From: Macquaria australasica
Lineage: Eukaryota > Chordata > Actinopteri > Centrarchiformes > Percichthyidae
Length of the DNA: 64,000 bases
Assembly (NCBI GenBank): GCA_005408345.1
Contig: SEMN01000568.1
Location: 264,723-328,722 of the forward strand
Direction of reading: 5' to 3'
Under the pieces are notes generated by a model, which was given only the letters and a program-made list of their open reading frames with translations, searched no databases and was not told where the DNA came from. Below, piece after piece: positions 29,101-35,508 of this stretch (position 1 is the first letter of the stretch; every line of letters starts with the position of its first letter). The translations under genes and the position numbers were made by a program.

Positions 29101-32100
29101 AAAGTCATCACACTGCACTGACTTACAGTGGGTCATTTAAAGGGCCGTTTCATCCAAATCACAAACAAACATATTTTCTCACTGACCACGAGCGAAATCA
29201 AGCCATGCAGACAGTATTGATGAATTTGTCCATGTTTTGAGATAACTTTCTCCGAGATTTCCCTCCCCACCCTAGTACAATGAAGGTGAACTGAATTTCT
29301 TTTGTGGTGCTCACAGCAGTGAAAAATCACATGAGAAACATGAAGGAGCAACACCTCTCTTTGCAAAAAGTTACAAAAAGTCCTAGTTACTCTGGATAAT
29401 TCAGTACACCTTGTCATGTTTTCAGTGGAACTACTTTCTACAAAAGAAATAGTTCCTATAAGAACTTTTGACAGTGTATCTTGTGGATTATCCAGAGTAA
29501 CAGAGTAACCTGGCCAAGTAAAACCAAAACTATCTGCATGGTGAATACCACAGTAAGTGAGAAAATGTAATTGTAATTTGGGTGAAGTGACCCTTTAGTA
29601 GCTCTGCTTATTTTGCTGAGCTAACCCTCCAGAATATTTGCTTTGAACCATGTTAACTGCGTTTATGAATCACTCTGTAATTGCTGTCCTATCAGTGGAG
29701 CTGTCACAGTCGGGCAGAGACATGTTTGTGCCTAAAAAAAACTGAAATGTTTGCCAACATAAACACTTAAGTTTTCTCTCAACCAGAAAGATATAGATGT
29801 AGATAAAAAGCCTGTCATGGCTGGTAGGTGTGGTATAATAGCTGCTCTCTTTGCAGGCCGGCCTGCGCACGCTGCATGACATTGGACCAGAGATCCGTCG
29901 AGCCATATCATGTGACCTGCAACAGGAGGGGCTAGTAGATGCTAATGGAGAGGAAGAAGAGGAAATCTACAGGGTAAGAAGGGTTGAAGATCCCCTTCAG
30001 ACATGTTTTAAGACACATAAAAATACTCTGCTTTGAATAATAAGTTGTGTCTGATTTTTCCACAAAAAACATTAAATTACCTTGTTAAAATGTATGAAAA
30101 TTACATATCTATGCCTTCTCCCTAATTGAAAAAGCCAGAATCTATGAATATGAATGTCATTTTTTTTTTTTTTAAATTGTTATAGAAGGGACACCAACCT
30201 GCGACAGCTGTAACGCCTGACCATCACCCTTTGCAATTAAGATTTCGTAAAAAACTAGTTAACTGATGCAAGCTGTCATATTGTTTGTTTTGGCCAGCAC
30301 TTTCAACAGCTTACTGTGTTTGTTATGCTGTTTTGTCTCAGTCCTCATTGGTTTCTGGTGTCTCTCTGCAGCGTAATGGGGGTCTTTTTGGGAACCATGT
30401 CAACCATGTCAGTGCAGATCAGCAAGGCTACTCCCACCCGACCACTGTCACCCAACGGCCATTACAGATCCTGCCCTTCTCCTGCAGTTCCTCAATTGAA
30501 CCCACCCAAACAGGCAGGAGAGCCAGCGACGACGGCGACAGAGGAGGGGAGACAGAGATGAACTCTTCACCCATCCAGTATAATCATCATTATCACACCC
30601 CTCATCCATATAATTATCCTCACTGTATTTCCACTTGCCATCAATCGCCAATACCCTCCAATGCCAACCTCAACAATGCCAACGTGCCCTCGCTTCTCTC
30701 CATGACCAATGGGAGGCAGCAGAAGTGTTTGTTAAGGCGAGACCGTCCATCCTCCACCAAAAATGGATCATCCGTGTCCACTTGCAGCAAAGGAGTGCAC
30801 CACAAGCCTTGGAAGTCACACTCCACAAGGTCAGTGGATTGAGACCTAAAATTGATCTTAAAATGTAATAAACAGAAACAGTCTCCTATTATTGCAGTTA
30901 TTATGTGTGTAACCAGCATGGGGCTGGAGAAGTGGCAACTCCTTTCTAAAGAGTACTCAACCGATTTACTCAACACGATGGACAGATTAAAAAAAGGATC
31001 GAAATCAGTGTAGCAGAACTTTTTATGCTATGCATTCCTTACCCACGATGCAACTCGACTGCTGACAGTTCAGTCACAGGTTCAGGTGTGTCATGCTAGT
31101 AGCTGCTAATGTAGCTTCGAGCTGCTAGCCTCAAGCAGAGATGAGGAGCGGGCTGCAGAGGTCTGGGAGGCCCGTTTCTTATGACATTTATTCATTTTCA
31201 AACTTCAGAGTCTTCAGCTCCAATCGATGCTGACTCAAAAGGCTTTATACAACTATAGTACAACTTTATACAACTTTTCACATATGCAGTAGTACTCCCT
31301 AACACCAGTACAGATTTTGATATGTAAAAGTTCCCCTTTAAAGGAGAATCTTGTTTTGCATAAACCAAAGCAGCCTCAGAAGCATCTTAGATGATAATGA
31401 CAGACATTTTTGATGCTCACACTTTTAGTTATGATTGATAGCTGACATCAAAATTTCAATGAGTAAAGAAACAAAACAGTTTTTGATACGCGTTAAGCAG
31501 TTTGTGAGGAGCTAAGCTGATATACGCACTGTAGGTCTAGGTGATAATTCAATATTATTGTATATCGACTTTTATTGGATTCCTATCGTGATGATATGAC
31601 CATATTGTGTGACCAGTTTACTAAACTCTGTTGTCCAAATTCAAAAGCAAATTGTTATTAATGAAAAATGGAAAGTTGTGTTTTACAAATTGGAAAAGTT
31701 TTGTCTGTTGTAATGCATAACACTGTAACGCAGCCTTTTTATATGTAATCTTGCATTCATTTCCATACCACAATATATGAGGGCTGCAACTAATGATTAT
31801 CTTCATTAATTGATTAATCTGCAGATTATATTCTCAATTCATCTTTTGGCCTATAAAATATCAGACAATTGTGAATAATGCCTGTCACAGTTTCCCAGAG
31901 CACAATGTGACTTCTTTTGTCTGACCTACAGTCCAAAACCCAAAGGTATTCAAGTTTCATTCACACTGAGGGCAAAGAAAACCAGTATAGTCACAGTTGA
32001 GAAGTTGGAACCAGAGAATTTTTGGCACGTATATTCTTAGTGATATTGTGATATTGATTTAAGTCAGCCCGATGGCACTGTCTATCCAGCGGTTTGCCAG

Positions 32101-35100
32101 ACTATCCTCTGAAACTTTCAACAGTTGAGGGAGAGCAATGGGAAAAAAAAGGGCATGTTTAATAGAAACCCATCCTGAAAGTACCCCCAAGCCTTCTGTT
32201 CAGCATGACCAGCTCTCATTGCTCCATGTCAAACCATGTTTATCCCCCGCTGGTGTACAAATCTCAAATCTCAAATGGATCCATCTCTGCCTACACACTG
32301 ATTGCAAAAGAGCACCTTCATGGACATTGTTTCCTGTCCCAAAGAGCATTTTCATTTATCAGATTGCAGCTAGAAATGCTTCAACTTAGGACATTAGTAG
32401 TGATGATTGCATGATGAAAACAAATAGCTTTTGTTTTAAAATATCACCTAATACCCCTCCCCTACAGTAACTCCTGACAGTGTATACCCATATTCCCACT
32501 GTGAGTGTTATTGTACAGGGCATGTGCACATGTTAACATTCATATTTAATTTCATTTACTATAGTACGTATACTTAATGAACCGTGGGCAAACAGATATG
32601 AGCTCAAGAAAAAAACCCCGTTTATTTTCAGTAGGTACTGAAAAGACTTGTCCCTGAACTGATATAGAATAATTATATATTATTTATAGACAACTAATCT
32701 TACTATAAGCCTGTTTTAAGACATATTATAAGCCTGTGTTTGGTCTTAGTTTGTCTTTTTTCTTTTTCGGTAATTTTTGTTCTTAATCTGTGCTATCCTA
32801 TTTCACCCCTCCGCTGTCTGAGGATGGTTGATCTCTCTTTAATGTGCCTCTATAATACGCCTTTGTCTCTAATTTGCCCTAAAATGTCATTACAGTGTTT
32901 TCCCCTGTATACTTTGGGACAGTAAGCTTATAAAATACAGATATACTTTTTTTCCTTAACATTCCTTGGCGTCTACCATATCCACTTGATTAAAATGACG
33001 TAGCTACAACTTTAAAAGGTCACTTGACCCAAAATACAAGAAAATATATAATATTTTTTACTTACCTCTGGTGGTATCTAGTCATATAGTTTCTGTTTTA
33101 TGTGCTGAGGTTGTTAGACATCGACCTCTGAAATTTCTTTTTGTCAGTTCGATACAATGCAGGTGGATGGAATATGGTTTATTGTGCTTGCAGCATTAAA
33201 TAATTCCTTTGTTAGAAGCAACCTCCCTTTCCATAAACAATGTCTTGGTTACTCTGGACAATTCACAGACTTTGCTGTCAACAGTCTTCAACTACTTTCT
33301 ACAAAAGAAATTGTTTCAGGCGCAACTTTTACTGTAGAATGAAACCATTTCTTATTAAGAATGACATACTATTCAGTAACACTGCCTTCCCCACCTGTAC
33401 AAAAAGCTACTTTTATAAGCGTTTTAATTTGTGTCCTCTTGTCTTTTGTCATTGCATGGAACCTCTCTTCTCCCTTTCCTGCTCTCCCGTTGCAAATAAT
33501 CCTGTCTGTGTGACTCACCCCTTCCTTTCCTCGGAGCAGGACACGCTACTATGAGGCCTACATTAGGTATGTGCATGATGTTACAACTTAACAGAGCTTC
33601 ATTTCACAATATGCTGTTTTTGGTGGCGGGTGTGTCACAAAACATGCTGTGAAAGTAAGAGTCTTATTTGTGTAAGTTTCAATACACGTGATAGTGAATA
33701 AGCACTGTGGGGAAATACAACTCTGAGGCCTCATGACAGTAAAATCGGTGTTTCACAGTATTAATGTGTGTGCTTTATTGCACTGAATCTGAAAAAACCT
33801 CCAACAAACAGCAACTGAAAATAATTCTTACGTATGTATAATTGTCATATTTGCACTGATCAATATTCAACTCATTGTATCTTGATGTTTTGATGCCAGG
33901 TCAGAACGCGGCGGTGGACTCTACCCCACTATTCGCCGAGAGGAGCCGGGGGGCGGGGACAGCGATGACGAGCGAGGCTCAGGAGAGTACTACAGCGGGG
34001 AGGAGTTTCATGAAGATGACATCATGCTCACAAGGGACAGGTACTGTCAGTTTAACTTAATCTGAGAGAAGACTGACAGCAAAACTAGATTATAATATAT
34101 ATTATTATATTATGTTAAGTATATTATTGTACAAGTATTTTCTTTCTGAGTAGCAGCACTATTATCTAGAACAGTGGTTCCCAACCTTTTTGGTCTAAGT
34201 TAATCCCACAGCACTGTCAACTGAACTCACGTACCCCTTCATCGATCGCCACCTATCATGTTCCAAATATAGAAGCGCTATTGATTTTATAAAAGTGTTT
34301 AGTCATTACTTTTAGCTAATCATTTTAACTGTTTAGTCATTGCTTTTAGCTATTTATTTCAACCATTTATCAATTACTTTTAGTTACCTGTTTAGACTAC
34401 TGTACTCGCTTTGTAACTAGTTTTAACTCAATCTTTTTGCAACAGGTAGTGTTCAGGTGTTACAGCTGCCTTAATGTGTGCATATATTCTTTTAATCAAA
34501 TCTGAGCTACTTTGCAACCAGTACCCGTAGTTGTGAATCAATGAGCACTGAACTCATTTGCTACCTGTTTCCAGCTTTTTTCTCCTCCAAATATTTGTAC
34601 TCATTATTATAAGAGTTACATAGCTGGTTCTTTTTTTACAACACTGAAAAGAATTCCCTGGACTAGATCACCCTTATAGAAAAAAGCTTTTGTAAAGATG
34701 TTTTTAATCTATTGTTTCACAGGTTGTCCAACAAGGACCACCATGATGCAGAGGGAGACTTTGACCTCGAGGTTTCCAGGAGCGACCCCCAGCCTGATGG
34801 TTACTATGACGATGACCAACAGCCGATCTACAAAGATGGCAGGCGGTCACCCAGGAGATGGTTTTTACTCTCACCTCAAGGTGGTATGCTACAGCACAAC
34901 AGTGTAGATTATTCAGTTATTTGTAGTATCAGTATTTTTGTTGAGTAATTGAGAATTGATTGAGATTCCCAGACACTGTCAGATTTAATGTATGACAACA
35001 TTATATGTATATATATATATGTAGATACATATATATATTTGTGGCATTTTTCTGCCTTTATTGGACAGAGTGAGAGTAAAGAGGCAGACAGGAAATGGGG

Positions 35101-35464
35101 AGAGAGAGAGGGGGGCATGACATGCAACATTTCCAAAGTTGGAAGTACTAATGTAACAAAAAGGTCAATTAGATTAGTATGTGTTATTACTATATTACTA
35201 TATTATATGTGTGTTATAATGGTGCATAAAACAAGTTTTTCTTGTGTTTCATCTAACTTTGGTCATAATTATCACAGTATTTATTTTTCTGTAAGTAACC
35301 ACAGTTGGAGTCTAAAGAGTTATAATTTCTGGTTCTTTTTTGTTGTCTCAGCCTCCAACAGACCAACATTCAGTTTTGAGTGTCTTCGCAGAAGAAGTAG
35401 TCAGGATGAGGCTCCTCTCCCTTCATCCTGCACAGCTCTTCCACTACAGCTGGTGCAGCAACAG

Positions 35465-35508
<44 letters not shown>

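Larger units (their letters stand above)
30830..33539 (+). other. cacna1d intron
   Basis: Holds MITE fragments at 31780-32030 and 33014-33330. The remaining sequence shows no recognised gene. Confidence 0.6.

Noticed and set aside
30285..30371. Start of an open frame upstream of the RNGGLFGN exon
   Set aside because: Position 30370-30371 is a clear acceptor AG, and the family sequence begins at RNGG; the upstream part is intron.
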